Below, one piece after another: positions 54,996-64,000 of a DNA stretch of 64,000 bases. Origin of the DNA: Heligmosomoides polygyrus polygyrus (taxonomy: Eukaryota; Nematoda; Chromadorea; Rhabditida; Heligmosomidae); contig OX377206.1 of NCBI GenBank assembly GCA_947396885.1, positions 14,073,466 to 14,137,465 of the forward strand, written 5' to 3'. The position numbers and the translations under genes were made by a program. Each line of letters begins with the position of its first letter. Positions within the stretch are counted from its first letter, which is position 1. The notes beneath the pieces were generated by a model. It was not told where the DNA came from, searched no databases, and was given only the letters and a program-made list of their open reading frames with translations.

Positions 54996-55322
54996 CTACG
55001 CGCGTCCAACAATCGACAGACGATACTGACTAATTCTAACTAAGGAGTCTAAACATGCAATCGCAATGCGTTCCGCAGTGTTCGCCACTACGTTGGAACA
55101 AGAGTGCTCTATTATGACACGTCGCCGACGGAGAACGATGAGGCTTACCTCAGCGGACATGGTCACAGCATAGGTAACCAATAAAAATCGCTGAAAAAGA
55201 CTCACTGGTCTCTCATCCAGTTCCGGTGAAGTGGCGCCACATTTGCAGTTGTGTCCCGAGCTGATTTTGGCAGCACAGCTGATGTCGTGGATGTATATCT
55301 CTAATAATGTAACAGCAGACAA
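54996..55322 (-). pseudogene. Exon-like frame with a decayed partner at 60560-60930
   Basis: The 108-codon minus frame has VTLLEIYIHDISCAAK, then HNCKCGATSPELDERP, then a possible donor GTGAGTC near 55208, and a later GAG-GTAAGC near 55145. The segment at 60930-60560 shares VTLLEV, the CKC text and GTGAGTTTATTTTCAGCG but has stops. Local paralogy plus splice-like sites suggests a duplicated gene piece. The family is not recognised. Confidence 0.3.
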
Positions 55323-56652
55323 TCTTTATCCATTGGCTACATCACCAATATGACGGTACTCACAAAGGGGGTCAGTGAGCTCGCTCCGGAGGTGCTAAAC
55401 CAGACCTATACGGTCTTGTAGGGCATCGGACTAGGATCACAGTGATGTCGTTTTGCTAAATGCCGTAGGGCGGTCCAAAAATACGAAAAAAACCGTATCA
55501 TTTCAGTGCGTGTTGATAAGGCAAAATTGATGAACGGCATGGCGTTGTTGCACTCAAAAATTAATCTACAAAAGGTTGGAAGGAAAGGACTGGAAACTTA
55601 CTTCCACACAAGCTATGGAACAGAATTGTGTGCATGTAGAAGTGGACCAGGTGGACTATTAGATACTCCGCACGATTTATCAACAGTACTCGGCAATTTG
55701 TCGCAGCAGCGTAGGCGAACTCAGCCCACTGCGTTCCGACCAGATGAGTGCCACAACCCGCTACAGCTGGCCACCGCTCAATGCATAACACAGAAGGCTA
55801 GAAGCAACAGCCCTTAGACGGCCAAGTTGAAGAGATCAGTTGTAAGATTCAAAGGACGAACACGCGTGATGAAATTCGCCCCCCACTAAATACCGTGTTC
55901 GCTGGCGAGAAGTCCTTTTCTACGCATCATGACGACACTCTCGAAATGTTTACTTCTGAACGGAGAAAACGACGCATATTTCATTGCACCAATATTGCCA
56001 GACACCCATCGCGAAGGGATAAGAGATGTGGTTAATCTTAACGCGAATCACACTGGAAATCGATTCGTTGTCCCCCGTAATCAATCCCTTATCACCGGGT
56101 AATGTGAAGTCGATCCAAATTTGTGGTTATATGTTCTTTAGGTGGACGCATCTGATAGCGACAAAAACCGCCGAAGGTCACTGCTTCTTCTCACAGCCTG
56201 GAGCCGATGTTGCGATGCGTGCTTGGATGTGTGCAACGTCGGCAGCCAGTCACCATTGTTAATCGACTACAGCGACCTGGTCCGTTCAAACGTTTAAATA
56301 GTAATGCACGCAAAGAGTGTGTTCATTGTCCACGACGGGAGCGACTGGTCGTTCATGCAAAAGATGCGAATTGATTAAAACCAAGCGATCACCGCGAAAG
56401 CTGCTCTCCAATGCTGCGAGGCATGCGATCTATGTACACCCCCTTACCCCCCCCCCCCCCCCTCCCCCGTCCCCCGTCCCAACTTCATATCCGTCCGAAG
56501 TATTGTAGAACTATTGTAAAAGGCTACACACTACATAATAATAGGCTTCGCATACAGCTGAATATGTTCCTGCTCTTGGCAGCATTGCATACGAGATCAA
56601 GACAGTGATAGCGTTCTTCAACTGTAACTCAGACGCATTCATATAATGTCCA

Positions 56653-57045
56653 CTATACATGGGATCCGATCGAAAATCTTCGGATAATTGGATGACTCGG
56701 ATAACGCTTTTCGGATAAATGCAATGGTAAGTTTAAAGCTTCCAGTATCAATAAATACAGAGAGGACCTCTCTCTTAAAGCCGGGCTTAAATCTACATCT
56801 GGTTCTGACGCATCCCTTCCAAGATCAATGCTGCAAAGGTGAGACATTCTTTTCATAAAAATACGCCAGCCGCAACACATTTTTTGTGTACATCTTAGGA
56901 AAGACTTAACGCTCTTCAACAAGAACATGCGTGGCCAATGCAAACGCGTTAATTCATAAGGATCTCACCTGAGAGGACATCCATTGCTCCAGAAGTGGGT
57001 GTGATAGGTGTGCTCTGGCACGGCGTTCGGGATGCTCAGGTTCAT
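56653..57045 (-). pseudogene. Diverged block C relative with mini-exon module
   Basis: The minus strand carries MNLSIPNAVPEHTYHTHFWS followed by a GGTGAGATCC donor (about 56970-57045). Then comes an acceptor CACCTTTGCAG with a frame IDLGRDASEPDVDLSPALRE (about 56770-56840). The same order of text exists in block C (11150-11407) but without an open second frame. This copy may be nearer to an ancestral gene. An inverted repeat at about 57025-57095 has altered the region upstream of the ATG. Confidence 0.35.
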
Positions 57046-57210
57046 ATGTTACAGCATAAACATATGAGCCTGAGCTTCCCAAACGCCAAAAGCCTAGATC
57101 TGACATCATGAGGACGGGCATAAAAGAACACGTGGTCGATAGTGTCCACCTGTGTCACAGAGGCAAGCCGCAAACATTCCTGGAAATTTCGCTCGTTTTC
57201 CAGTATTTAA

Positions 57211-57423
57211 ACCCAAAACGACAATACACATCTTCACTTCTTTACAAAAGTGCAAAAGAAGCACCTACTGGACATGCCAAATGCAAGTGACATTGAACAA
57301 CTGCTCCAAAAATTCATTGACAAATTAGAAGAGGAAGCCGATTATATTTATGGTTTACTGCTGCATTTCAAACGTGATTCTTTATGCAAGGTAGAAGCAG
57401 TGACGACTGTGCACATTGCATAG
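57211..57423 (+). CDS. Candidate exon, helical hydrophilic peptide
   Basis: The frame is open for 70 codons: HLHFFTKVQKKHLLD, then an ATG at 57274 with MPNASDIEQLLQKFIDKLEE, then ADYIYGLLLHFKRDSLCK, to TAG 57421-57423. A possible donor follows TGCAAG (57391). The peptide looks natural, with heptad-like hydrophobics. The exon's left edge is uncertain because TAA lies at 57208-57210, just 5' of the frame. The product is unknown. A second open frame starting at an ATG near 57508 (MRQELSKNKDHKNWTCRDWS) lies downstream. Confidence 0.35.
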   Translation, partial: TQNDNTHLHFFTKVQKKHLLDMPNASDIEQLLQKFIDKLEEEADYIYGLLLHFKRDSLCKVEAVTTVHIA

Positions 57424-57689
57424 TATTGTTCATTACATACACTTAACGAGCAAATGTGACAGCTAGACGAAGATACTGGATATGACAGAGTAAAACAGAC
57501 AACAATATGAGACAAGAGCTTTCTAAAAATAAAGATCACAAGAATTGGACGTGTAGAGACTGGTCAATTGTAATGAATATGAAAAATGGATTTGGAAGAT
57601 GTTTTGTTCAACCTTTGCTGTTCAGAACCCGCCCTATAAATACGGACATTTGTCGGTAACACTAACATACGCGCACACCTCTGGTGCTT

Positions 57690-57935
57690 GAGACCTGCAG
57701 GACAAGAGTTACTGGAGATCTAAACAAAGGCTTTAATGATTTTATGCATCGCTAGAGGATCTCTGGATTTCCTTTGACCGCTAGGCTGTTTAGGGGAACA
57801 GTTTGTTTCTCACTGCACCACAAGAGATAATAGGTTAGCCAGGCCATAGCAGTTGCCTTGATTTTAAGCCCACTAGTGAAGCCATTTTAGACTGCTTCCA
57901 AAGCGTTAATAATCCAATTCTTCCGGGGATGAAAA
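57690..57935 (-). mobile_element. CR1/jockey-group LINE C-terminal fragment, old copy
   Basis: It is related to 6060-6310 and 45190-45450. Shared text includes GAGACCTGCAGGACAA, GGCTGTTTAGGGGAACA, CCACTAGTGAAGCCATTTTAGACT and GCGTTAATAATCCAATTCTTC. It is more diverged than those two copies, so it is an independent older insertion. Confidence 0.6.
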
Positions 57936-58508
57936 CGCCGACACAAACACACAGTTGCAACAGTATGTTTTACAATTGAAGCATAATAATTTCGATGAAC
58001 AGCACATGAATAGAACATAGAAGCAACATCAATGCCACATTGAAATGAAGTCCCTTGCCCTTGTTCTGGCCCTGACCATGCTTTAAATTAAACCACTTTG
58101 GAAGTGCCCGATAACTGTCCGATTCCTGAGTTGGCACTACCTATGCGACATTCTCCTAGTAAGCACTCATCCGCCTAGACGGGAAGACCCGTTCAAATGA
58201 CGTAGCAAGCAGCAATAGTGGATTGATGCAAACCCTAAACAACTGCTTCGTCAGCTTTTTGAGGGCATAGGCGCCCTAAGAATTCTCCCAAAACTATTCG
58301 TTCAAATTTTACATAACAACGATCGAAAATTTAGTCGGTTTGTGAGTCTGTGCAGCTGAACACGAACGATCACAGACACGAAAAAATAAATGATCGTTAA
58401 GCCCTAGAGCTCTTAGTGCACGGAGCAACAGTACAGCTATGGCTCACATTAACTGTCAAGGAGAGCGAGGTTCACCAGTAAGTGACTTCGGGTTCTTCGC
58501 TACACTGG

Positions 58509-58877
58509 CTATTCAGTTAACTGTTTGGAGAACGGGGCATTCTCGTAAGAACATGTCCGACTAGGCGACCCGGTGCACACTGCCAGGGCAGAGGTTTTCG
58601 TTCCCGGTGACGAATCCACGGCGAAGCAAATAACACGGCCGGTCTGGAAGACTTGCATGAGGTCACGATGAGTGATGAACATCAGCACTATCTCAAAATA
58701 ACGGCTATGATGGCTAACTCCAGGTGGACGAAGCAGTCGATAAGTGAAGCATTGAAGGTACAATTTCAACTGGGAAGGTCGCAGTTTACAAGAGAATCTT
58801 CTAACCTGCTGAATTCTTGTAGCAGCCGAGCTTTCTTCGTCTTCTGCATCGTTGCTGGTGCCGCTTCCCAGAATCAC
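58509..58877 (-). CDS. 122-codon open frame, unassigned
   Basis: The frame contains SNDAEDEESSAATRIQQVRR, then FTYRLLRPPGVSHHSRYFEI and VLMFITHRDLMQVFQTGR. It is among the longer frames in the low-repeat interval. A GTTAG sequence after CAG at about 58803 could be a donor. An overlapping plus frame (58653-58901) is also open. No domain is recognised. Confidence 0.25.
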   Translation of the reverse strand: MILGSGTSNDAEDEESSAATRIQQVRRFSCKLRPSQLKLYLQCFTYRLLRPPGVSHHSRYFEIVLMFITHRDLMQVFQTGRVICFAVDSSPGTKTSALAVCTGSPSRTCSYENAPFSKQLTE

Positions 58878-59101
58878 TCAACCGCCCGACGCCGGTTCTA
58901 AAAGTGTTTCTCCACTCATTAGACAGCATTAGTACACCAAAGTAGCACATATAGTGGGCTTAGCCAACTGGCTGCAAGGGGTGCAGCAAGGGAGGCAGCA
59001 GCCACTAAAGGCACCGACTCCCAAGCTACTTCACTTCATGTACCGTATAACATTAACTACCGATTCCGTTTGGGCTCCCTGATGGGACCGCAAGATTTGA
59101 C

Positions 59102-59383
59102 TCAACCCAGCTGGGCAAATGTGCGATGGGCACCCTGAGAATTTCCAAAACAATCCATGAAGTAAGGGAGCACCAGTAAAATTGTTTCACCATGCATCGT
59201 TACGAAGACTGTCGAGCACCAACGATATGACCTGTGCCCGGTTGCCTCCATTTCAATAGTCCTTGTACTTCGATCTGAAATAAGTACCTCTCTTCCAGGG
59301 AAACGGACCAGCAGATAAAAGGATTTCTTACCATTCGGCTGATGGAGAAGCCAGCGAAGATCTCGCCCCTTTTGAAGATATTT
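59102..59383 (-). CDS. Candidate terminal exon, 93 codons
   Basis: On the minus strand the acceptor GTTGATTTCAG is followed by a frame that stays open to TGA at 59104-59102: KYLQKGRDLRWLLHQPNG, then YLLVRFPGREVLISDRSTR, then TVFVTMHGETILLVLPYF. An in-frame TGA just before the acceptor fits an exon boundary. A GTAAGA inside (about 59332) could be an alternative donor. The product is unknown. Confidence 0.3.
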   Translation of the reverse strand, partial: KYLQKGRDLRWLLHQPNGKKSFYLLVRFPGREVLISDRSTRTIEMEATGHRSYRWCSTVFVTMHGETILLVLPYFMDCFGNSQGAHRTFAQLG

Positions 59384-60116
59384 CTGAAATCAACTGTAAC
59401 TTTCTACCCGATGTCGAATGAAATCGTAGGTACCGTGAAGAAGTCCAGTGTTAGGAGGGCCTGAAATTCATGTTCAAGCCCTGCACACAGTCATTCATCT
59501 AGTACTCCCAGGAACTTGCATTAAGCCAATGGCCCTTTATGGTCATGAAGAAAACAATATCGAAAATTGTGAATGAAGAAAAATTAGGTGAACGTCACCT
59601 GCCTGTGTTTAAACAGATAGAATTCAGGCTAGAGTTACTTTGTTAAAGAAACTATGATGGAGAGCTAGTACGGCAAGCCTTCGAAAAGCACTGGTTGCTA
59701 GATAATTCTGCTCTAAATAACCTGATAGGTGATCAAGTACGTTACTATTCAGGAGGCATTGAAATCCTCTTCCCCTAGATCAAAAAAAAAAATCGAGCCG
59801 GAAATGGACTTCGAACTTATGCCGCCCATCTCCTATTCAAAAATTCCTTTTCAAAACACTACCGGCTTACTGACATCCATTTTCCCTCAGAAATAAAGCG
59901 CGTGGCGCACTCCAAAAGTGTGATTGACAACGTGACTGCTCTACAGAGGTCTTTCCTTTTAAGCTGAACTCATACCGAGCGCATCCAGAAGAAGATATGT
60001 CCAAATCCTTCCGGTATGACCGGTAACGCGTACAGCTGCGTAAGCAGTTCACATGGTCTCCTTTAGATTGCAAAATATGAGCGGATACCAGTACTTCGAA
60101 GAAGTACCGTAGCGCG

Positions 60117-60241
60117 CTTACCTACTTGGCAATCGTTTTCTGAGACACCAACAACGCAGGTGTACTTCTAACACATACACAGGTCTCTGCAAACGTCTCC
60201 ATGCGGACAAGCTCGAGAGTCGCCATCATCGACATCTGAAA
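60117..60241 (-). CDS. Possible short exon beginning with ATG after an acceptor
   Basis: GAATTGTTTCAG is followed directly by ATG with the frame MSMMATLELVRMETFAETCV and ends near CAAG-TAG-GTAAGC (about 60112-60120). An acceptor immediately before ATG would suit nematode trans-splicing, but the strong donor lies after an in-frame TAG. The model is doubtful. Confidence 0.2.
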
Positions 60242-60964
60242 CAATTCATGAGCATAGAAAAGCACCCACTTTCTTGCAGTCTATGTCGTATTTATAAACC
60301 TAAAAGCGAAAAAAATATGGGACATATGCGCGTCGATAGGTCCGAATAGCAATCAATGTCGCTGCCAAATCGATATGAAGCCACTGGCATATCCGGCGAA
60401 AACATGAGCGCCCCTACGCAACATGACCTAAGCTTCATCAAGAAATTTCTACCAAGAATAAATTGAGCCGCTTACCTTCATCTCATAACATGCCAGCATA
60501 ACCAGGTCAGCATCTATACAGACTGCTTGGAAGTATCTCGTGCTTCACAGAGTGGCACGTGACACGTCTCCGAGATGCAGTCACTGCTATTGTGACACAT
60601 CACTGACGCACAAGGATCAGGTTTACCTGAACAAACGTTGACCGAATAGGGTCAATCAGTAAAAAACGCTGAAAATAAACTCACTGATTTCCGATCTACT
60701 TCTGGCTCAAGTGGGATTACATTTACACAAATACTCCGATTTTGCATGGAAAAAAATACTGACACCCTGTTTCCTATATTGACAGTACTGTATTACAGAA
60801 GCTTGTCCGTCGCAAATGATAGCATCTGGGCCTGAAATATAGATTACGGCAGTATTGCATAGCTGGCTACATACCTCTAATAAGGTAACATCAACGAACA
60901 CTCACCTAGAGTACGAATTCACAAAGATACAAGATTGATCCAACTACCAAAGAAGACTGAAAGC

Positions 60965-61210
60965 TTACCTCCACTCGAAACAATGGGAAACTACGAACAA
61001 AAAATATCTGTGTACAGAGAGTCTTTGGATACTATTCGCAGTCCGTATGGAAACGGAAAAATAAAGAATGACTAAGACGGTCGGTTTTATAAGGGGACGT
61101 GACGGCCGTTCACCTGTAATTAAGCGATTAGAGGTGAAGCACGTCCACAAGCAAAGTGCACAGTGGTAGACGGCCCATGAGAAAGTATTCCTAGGGAACA
61201 AATACTGCAC
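60965..61210 (-). CDS. Open frame ending at a consensus donor
   Basis: The 81-codon frame starts at ATG 61210 (MQYLFPRNTFSWAVYHCALC), contains SVSIRTANSIQRLSVHRYF and ends at TCGAGTGGAG-GTAAGC near 60968. A TTTTTTGTTCGTAG tract shortly before the end could be an acceptor, in which case only the last 22 bases are exonic. Unassigned. Confidence 0.25.
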   Translation of the reverse strand: MQYLFPRNTFSWAVYHCALCLWTCFTSNRLITGERPSRPLIKPTVLVILYFSVSIRTANSIQRLSVHRYFLFVVSHCFEWR

Positions 61211-61315
61211 CTCAACGAGGATGTTCGCCCGGTAGAAAAGGAGAAAATCAAGGGGTGCTATAACACAGTCACGTAACTATCGATGTCGTCAATTCTCGAA
61301 GAGACTCCATGATTA

Positions 61316-61534
61316 TTGCGCAGACCATTCCGTCAGAGCATGTCATCAGATAAAGGCACAACCAAAGAGCACAATACGAAGCCCCACCCAGCAAAATATT
61401 CATGTAGTGACGGTGCTCGAGAGCAAGACATCACCCGCAAAACCGCAAAGTTAGCAAGGAAGGTTGACCTAAACTTGATGAAAGGAGAGGAGCTTAATTT
61501 GAATCTCAAGAAAGCCAACAACACAGAGACATAA
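61316..61534 (+). CDS. 72-codon hydrophilic open frame
   Basis: The frame starts MRRPFRQSMSSDKGTTKEHN and continues through REQDITRKTAKLARK to LKKANNTET-stop. It is highly charged and could be a genuine small exon or a chance frame. No splice context supports either reading, and no family is recognised. Confidence 0.25.
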   Translation: MRRPFRQSMSSDKGTTKEHNTKPHPAKYSCSDGAREQDITRKTAKLARKVDLNLMKGEELNLNLKKANNTET

Positions 61535-62272
61535 GCGTTTGCTAATCATTCGACGGTGTCTCATAAGAAACACGAATGCGATTTGAGAACGAAGCCTAGC
61601 GTCAGGAACAATGGAAGAACCGATTCTGTGCTTAATTGTGCATACATGTAATCATGGAATTGACACGGCACTGGAAGATCGGACATTTATGTAGCTAACT
61701 TCGGAGATTTACCTTTTTTACACGACTATGTTCGTGCGCTAGATTACAACGGAACTTCAACACAATGTAATATACCATGACGTCCAATGAATAAGGGTTC
61801 GCAACACCTGAAGCGTCTTACTCTAGGGACGTATATGCTCGCGAAGGATTTTTTTTGAAAGCGTTATGGTTCGATACGGAATGGCCGGAGTGAGGAGTGT
61901 TCTCCCTAAATTAGGATTGTGCCTTCATTTAATTTGAAAGCATGTGCAGATAAACGACGATGAAGTGGACACCATCTTAATGTCAGAGATCAAATATGCG
62001 GTCACACGCGTTCCAGTCACGACTGGACATACTGTACGGTGGACGACCTGTCATAGTCATGACAAAGTATAGCTGTGTTGTTTTGAAATTACTCGCTTTC
62101 AATCGTTTCATTAACTACCACAACGGTTAAGAAAAGCAGAACAAACCGTTGAAAAAAGCTGGCATCTCTGTGTTTTTTATTTTGATTTCCTTAATGCAAT
62201 TGTTTTTTAAGGAATGGGGAAGCTGAATGTACATATTTCAATACTGGATACATTCCGTTCTTATGAAACCGT

Positions 62273-62729
62273 TTAAGAGTGGCCACCACCAAATAGGATT
62301 GCACCTAATAGAGCCTCGAAACTTTGTTCGTATTGCCTGTCGCTCTTGGAACAGCACTTTTGAAAGCAACAAAAGACAGCGCCCACCTGGTTAACGATGG
62401 CGTTGGTGGTTTTGACGACCTTTTTGATATTGTAGTGGTCGCATTCGGAGCTGTTCCAGCCTGCACCTCGGTCTGCTCGCCATCTCCGGATGGATAGAAC
62501 TATCATGGTCCAACGTTCGCGGAATACCCAGCCTAAAGCCCTGCTCGGGCCCATCCACCGACGACCACTGTAGGCCATATTCTACAGGTGTCGATGGAGG
62601 ATCGGCCTGAGCAGCTGTTCGGACTATAGGAGACCAGCTTTCGACCATATCCGCTTCCTCCTCTGTACAGGATGCTCGTAGTTGTCGGTCCCGTCTCCAA
62701 GGAGTGTGTTGCCGTTTGTCAACACACAC
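62273..62729 (-). CDS. Two overlapping open frames, unassigned
   Basis: A 112-codon frame (62729-62391; PSTPVEYGLQWSSVDGPEQG, PEMASRPRCRLEQLRMRP) overlaps a 101-codon frame (62578-62273; CDHYNIKKVVKTTNAIVNQV). A single coding path might switch between them by splicing or frameshift. It lies just before block B2. An imperfect 22-bp inverted repeat (CCCGTCTCC-GGAGTGTGTTG) is at about 62689-62740. Confidence 0.3.
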
Positions 62730-62787
62730 CTAGGAGACGGGAGCGAAACCGATGGGAGTCACTTTGGATCACATGCGCCTGACGACG

Positions 62788-64000
62788 GGCATGGAGGTGA
62801 AAGTGGTGAAGCTCCTCATAGACATCTTTGTCGGTATCGTCAGTGATGATTCTTCTGCTCCTCGACACCCGCCTGGTTCTCCTGAAATCCCGAAAGGTGT
62901 TGCGCTGAAAATGACGGTGTTCCTTAGAAACTCAATTGCTCTTTTAACCTACCTCCATGTCGGAATTCGAGCCAAGAACTAAGGCAGTGTTCGTGCACGC
63001 ACTGAATTCCCATCCGGATCTAGACTGCTGAGGAACGCCCGAAGACTCGGCGTTCCCAGCATATGGGATGGATCCGGCTTGCAATGTGAGTCATAGGGAA
63101 ACTCTTCTCACAAGTTGAGCTTCCACCCCGACAAGGATGGGAACTGAGCAGAAAAAGCGACGATTCCTGAATAGGCCCTTGGTATACTCGCGCGTAGCGC
63201 TGGCCACAGTGTTGCGCGGGCAGCTACGGACTGCGTAACACCCACAGTACCCGCACCTGGACCCGCATAACACAGTCACCTCGACCGGTCGCCGGCGCGA
63301 CGCGAGAGTGTACCAAAGCCCGTCGCGCATCGCAGCCGCGTGCAGTCGTCCTTAGTGGAGCGCGTTAATTAGTTCATTACTTGCCAGCTATTTCGGACAG
63401 CACTAATAGGATGTTGGAGTAAGAGAACGCACCAGCCTCCTGACAGCTAAACAGTATAAATGTGGAATATCAACGAAAGGAGAAGGATTGCCAACAAAGA
63501 CGGCAAGTAAACAGCTTAAACTGCCCAGTAGTAAGATGACCAGAATCATTGTTTACCTTCATCCCCCTTTGCTCGCACGCAGAAAGAAGCGAATGCATGC
63601 ACACTTCAGAACAGAAGTCGTGACAGCGACGGGAGCGAGTGCAGAGCTGGGTGTACGTAGCATCAATGCCCCGACTTCCCTCTACTGTCAGTTCAAGAAC
63701 ACTGAAAAACGTGCCAGGCAACGCTATCCAGGCAATCTGCCTTTCTCGTTGAATGGCAAAAAGATGCTTACCAGGCGCTGCCCCTGGACGGAGGGCGGAG
63801 GGAACAAGTAGCATTCGCCTGTTGCAAAGCGACAGTTATTTAGATGCTCTGTGAAGTTATGAAGTGGATGTCAAAAGTGGAGGGACAAAATTCAACTTTC
63901 TTGCCTGTGGCGTCTAACATGCTGCAACACATTAGACTTCCCGGTCAGGAAATTCTACGGAACATCGGCCAACGGTACACTAACTAGCAGACTTTCCCTG
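62788..64000 (+). repeat. Block B/E, copy 2, running off the window
   Basis: Sister of 36298-37680. The open frame at 62752-62982 repeats the 36300-36491 peptide. The interval 63174-63320 has inverted ends GGCCCTTGGTATACTCGCG and, reversed, GGGCTTTGGTACACTCTCG, showing that the B/A core itself contains an old element of the ATACTC-type family; part of this interior is deleted in B1. The block continues past the window end. Confidence 0.8.

Larger units (their letters stand above)
54150..62750. other. Least repetitive region, scattered exon-like frames
   Basis: Block similarity stops near 54140 and resumes at 62788. The interval has many minus-strand donor-like sites (GAG-GTAAGC at about 60962; AAG-GTAAGC at about 60470; GAG-GTAAGC near 55145) and several short open frames on both strands. 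I could not join them into a model or recognise a family. Repeats inside are minor: a LINE fragment at 57690-57935, a mini-exon module at 56970-57045, a tRNA-like stretch at 54534-54627 and a poly-C tract at about 56448-56462. Confidence 0.4.

Noticed and set aside
58045..58086. MKSLALVLALTML, a signal-peptide-like start
   Set aside because: It stops after 13 residues and lies in DNA related to the block A extension. No donor follows the leader.
1..64000. CRISPR arrays, rRNA genes or bacterial-type operons
   Set aside because: No regularly spaced direct repeats, no rRNA core text and no ribosome-binding-site-led gene strings were seen. The window is eukaryotic.

Overview
This is a eukaryotic, repeat-saturated window with no prokaryotic gene organisation. 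It looks like a parasitic roundworm genome, most likely a strongylid or hookworm-like species. That is inferred from the decayed RTE-type and CR1/jockey-group LINE reverse transcriptases, the short introns with GTAAG/GTGAG donors and TTTNAG-type acceptors, a tRNA-derived SINE with a short tandem-repeat tail, and a 200-bp run of N (2667-2866) typical of a scaffolded draft assembly. No full-length host gene can be recognised. The coding signals that can be supported are broken transposon ORFs and a set of candidate exons with unknown products.

The main architecture is a mosaic of segmental repeats. Block A (an about 1.5 kb core, with an extension to about 3.3 kb) occurs at 95-1560, 12026-17060, 30350-35255 and 50110-53620. 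Block C occurs at 9815-12025, 25437-29620 and 47170-49510. Block F (29735-30335; 49515-50110) links C to A. Block B/E occurs at 36298-37680 and 62788-64000, with E alone at 17588-18300. Block D occurs at 18300-20465 and 40735-42690. Block H occurs at 8385-8860, 20370-20465, 42575-43310 and 46440-47160. The order C-(F)-A-E-D recurs, so long chains were duplicated rather than isolated repeats. Because several copies exist, many insertions can be read against an empty sister copy.

Region by region. 1-3.9 kb: block A copy 1, a duplicated exon-like pair, the gap and a SINE fragment. 3.9-9.8 kb: an RTE LINE followed by CR1-like LINE pieces, all minus strand. 9.8-20.5 kb: the chain C1-A2-E1-D1, carrying a 1.86-kb hAT-like insertion (with an RTE fragment inside) and a SINE. 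20.5-25.3 kb: a purine microsatellite, nested terminal-inverted-repeat elements, a second SINE and low-feature DNA. 25.4-37.7 kb: chain C3-F-A3-B/E, carrying a 3.1-kb Mutator-like composite with inverted GC-rich modules, a 1.65-kb TAA-flanked element and a 134-bp MITE. 37.7-47.2 kb: low-feature DNA, D2, H copies and CR1-like remnants. 47.2-54.1 kb: C2-F-A4, with a 265-bp palindromic insertion. 54.1-62.8 kb: the least repetitive part, with scattered exon-like open frames on both strands. 62.8-64 kb: B2/E.

The best-supported novel observations are (1) a set of related short elements with 3-bp TAA/CTA-type target duplications and a shared subterminal ATACT(C/T) signature, nested in each other and in other transposons; (2) several insertions bracketed by target duplications, with matching empty sites elsewhere in the window; and (3) exon-like blocks with conserved splice signals, stop codons and poly(A) signals carried in the duplicated blocks. 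Family names rest on terminal structure and remembered protein motifs; no database search was possible.
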